In this document: positions 6,596 through 7,599 of the stretch, in pieces
Position numbering within the stretch: position 1 is the stretch's first letter
How the letters are laid out: the number at the start of each line of letters is the position of its first letter
Assembly: GCA_021799315.1 (NCBI GenBank)
Contig: JAJZAR010000069.1
Span: forward strand, 1 to 7,599
Direction of reading: 5' to 3'
DNA from: Thermoplasmata archaeon
Lineage (GTDB): Archaea > Thermoplasmatota > Thermoplasmata > Thermoplasmatales > Thermoplasmataceae
DNA: 7,599 nt
Translations under genes and position numbers: made by a program
The notes under the pieces: model-generated
What the model was told of the DNA's origin: nothing
The model's database searches: none
What the model saw: the letters and a program-made list of their open reading frames with translations, nothing else

Positions 6596-7599
6596 CACAT
6601 CAACCTCTTCAATATATCTTCACATTCCCTAATTGCCGCCTGACATATGGTTAAGGAGGAACCAAGAAAATTCTCTGGGGCGACCATCGCTTCAATTTCC
6701 TTCTCAGAATAAAACGTACCCATAGGACTGTTCTTTAGAATGGTAATTAGAGGAACTTTCTTTTCGTAAAAATCCATGGAGATATTTCGGATAATTTCAT
6801 GGGCTTCCTGTCTGCCCACATTCTTCTGTGTAAGCGCCGTTGTAAGGGCTTCTGAAATACATAAAGGTGAATCTTTTAAATTTTCGAGCATTCGTTTCTC
6901 ATCAACCCATAGATTATCAAGTATCCTGTTCAACTGGAAAAGAATATAGTCTGTAAGTATACAGCTATAAGGTATGGTAAATCTCTCGAGAGCACTATTT
7001 GTGAGGTCTCTCTCGTGCCAGGTGATCGCGGCTTCCATCTCAGGAGTTACCATACTTCGGATAATTCTGGAAATACTGCATACATTTTCTGATTTAATTG
7101 GATTTCTTTTGCTTGGCATTGATGAACTACCGACCTGCTTTGATCGGTCAAAAAATTCCATGACTTCTCCTATTTCTGGTCTCTGAAGATTGCGAATTTC
7201 TGTTCCTATTTTATCAACTGTAACTGCCATCATACTCAAAACACTGAGGAGTTCTACATATCTATCTCTAGAAACAAGCTGATTTGTAGCAGTTTCGCTT
7301 GTAAGCCCAAGTATATTCATGGCTTCTCTGCTCAGTTCTAGTCCCTTGGCCCCCATGGATGCCCCTGTTCCGACAGGACCAAGGGCTTTTCCAACAAGAA
7401 AGCGTTTCTTAGCCTCCTGAAATCTCTCAAAATGCCTGGTGAATTCCATCAGGTATGTGGACAACTTTAAGCCAAAGGTAATTGGACTTGCGTGCTGTCC
7501 GTGTGTTCTCCCAAGCATTGGAGTGTTATCATATTTCTTGATAAGCTTAATTATGGTTTCACACAAATTTTTAAGGTCCTGATCCAGAAACACTGAAAA
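6595..7599 (-). CDS. purB: Adenylosuccinate lyase, N-terminus off the right edge
   Basis: The last 334 residues of a fumarase/aspartase-superfamily enzyme; the frame is open to the window edge, so roughly 100 or more N-terminal residues are missing. PurB releases fumarate twice in purine synthesis, from SAICAR to give AICAR and from adenylosuccinate to give AMP. Visible family regions are RTHGQHA (residues 31-37 of the visible part), with a conserved histidine of the active site; GKALGPVGTGASMG (71-84); the superfamily signature GSSSMPSKRNP (157-167) on the mobile catalytic loop; and WHERDLTNSALERF, typical of PurB rather than fumarase or argininosuccinate lyase. It ends KRLM, with TGA at 6597-6595 overlapping the next gene's ATG. 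Its promoter lies outside the window. Confidence 0.94.
   Translation of the reverse strand, partial: FSVFLDQDLKNLCETIIKLIKKYDNTPMLGRTHGQHASPITFGLKLSTYLMEFTRHFERFQEAKKRFLVGKALGPVGTGASMGAKGLELSREAMNILGLTSETATNQLVSRDRYVELLSVLSMMAVTVDKIGTEIRNLQRPEIGEVMEFFDRSKQVGSSSMPSKRNPIKSENVCSISRIIRSMVTPEMEAAITWHERDLTNSALERFTIPYSCILTDYILFQLNRILDNLWVDEKRMLENLKDSPLCISEALTTALTQKNVGRQEAHEIIRNISMDFYEKKVPLITILKNSPMGTFYSEKEIEAMVAPENFLGSSLTICQAAIRECEDILKRLM
6603..6607 (-). promoter_or_regulatory. Shine-Dalgarno for the winged-helix gene, inside purB
   Basis: GAGGT on the minus strand, within the purB codons just before its stop, is complementary to the archaeal 16S 3' end and is spaced 7 nt from the ATG at 6595. It favours that ATG over the GTG at 6598. 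It contrasts with the apparently leaderless first genes of the window, as expected for an internal operon gene. Confidence 0.6.

Noticed and set aside
1..7599. Defence system, toxin-antitoxin pair or biosynthetic cluster
   Set aside because: Every intact gene except the winged-helix protein fits a known family, and the pairings point to separate housekeeping functions; I saw no grouping that would support a multi-gene accessory system.

Overview
The window looks like a piece of an AT-rich archaeal chromosome. The best guess is an acidophilic, Thermoplasmatales-like lineage (Ferroplasma/Cuniculiplasma/Thermoplasma relatives). Reasons: a tRNA-Leu gene with no encoded CCA, a diphthamide-synthesis gene (Dph6), an archaeal-type radical SAM protein, TATA-like boxes about 24-30 nt upstream of start codons with almost no 5' leader, oligo-T runs after stop codons, and a membrane transporter whose external domains are full of N-glycosylation sequons. 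The lineage is an inference from these features; no database search was possible.

Layout. Positions 1-292 hold a decayed protein-coding remnant on the minus strand, most like the catalytic core of a DDE/rve-type transposase, with a broken reading frame. It sits just behind the 3' end of tRNA-Leu(CAG) (317-401, minus). A divergent promoter region (402-504) separates the tRNA from a 1050-residue MMPL/RND-family membrane transporter (505-3657, plus). The transporter is convergent with a peroxiredoxin (3672-4145, minus), with 14 bp between the stop codons. The peroxiredoxin is divergent from Dph6 (4189-4830, plus), with only 43 bp between the start codons. Dph6 is convergent with an uncharacterised radical SAM enzyme (4907-5965, minus), which has its own clear TATA box. 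Upstream of that on the minus strand lies a two-gene unit: purB (adenylosuccinate lyase, N-terminus off the right edge), whose TGA overlaps the ATG of a winged-helix DNA-binding protein (6020-6595).

How the genes work together. Most neighbours are unrelated housekeeping functions: purine synthesis, EF2 modification, peroxide defence, tRNA. The only tight coupling is purB with the winged-helix gene, which suggests a regulator co-expressed with purine biosynthesis. I see no CRISPR array, defence island, complete insertion sequence or riboswitch. The less ordinary items are the asymmetric, sequon-rich transporter, the radical SAM protein of unknown substrate, the purB-linked winged-helix protein, the compact bidirectional promoter and the transposase-like remnant beside the tRNA.
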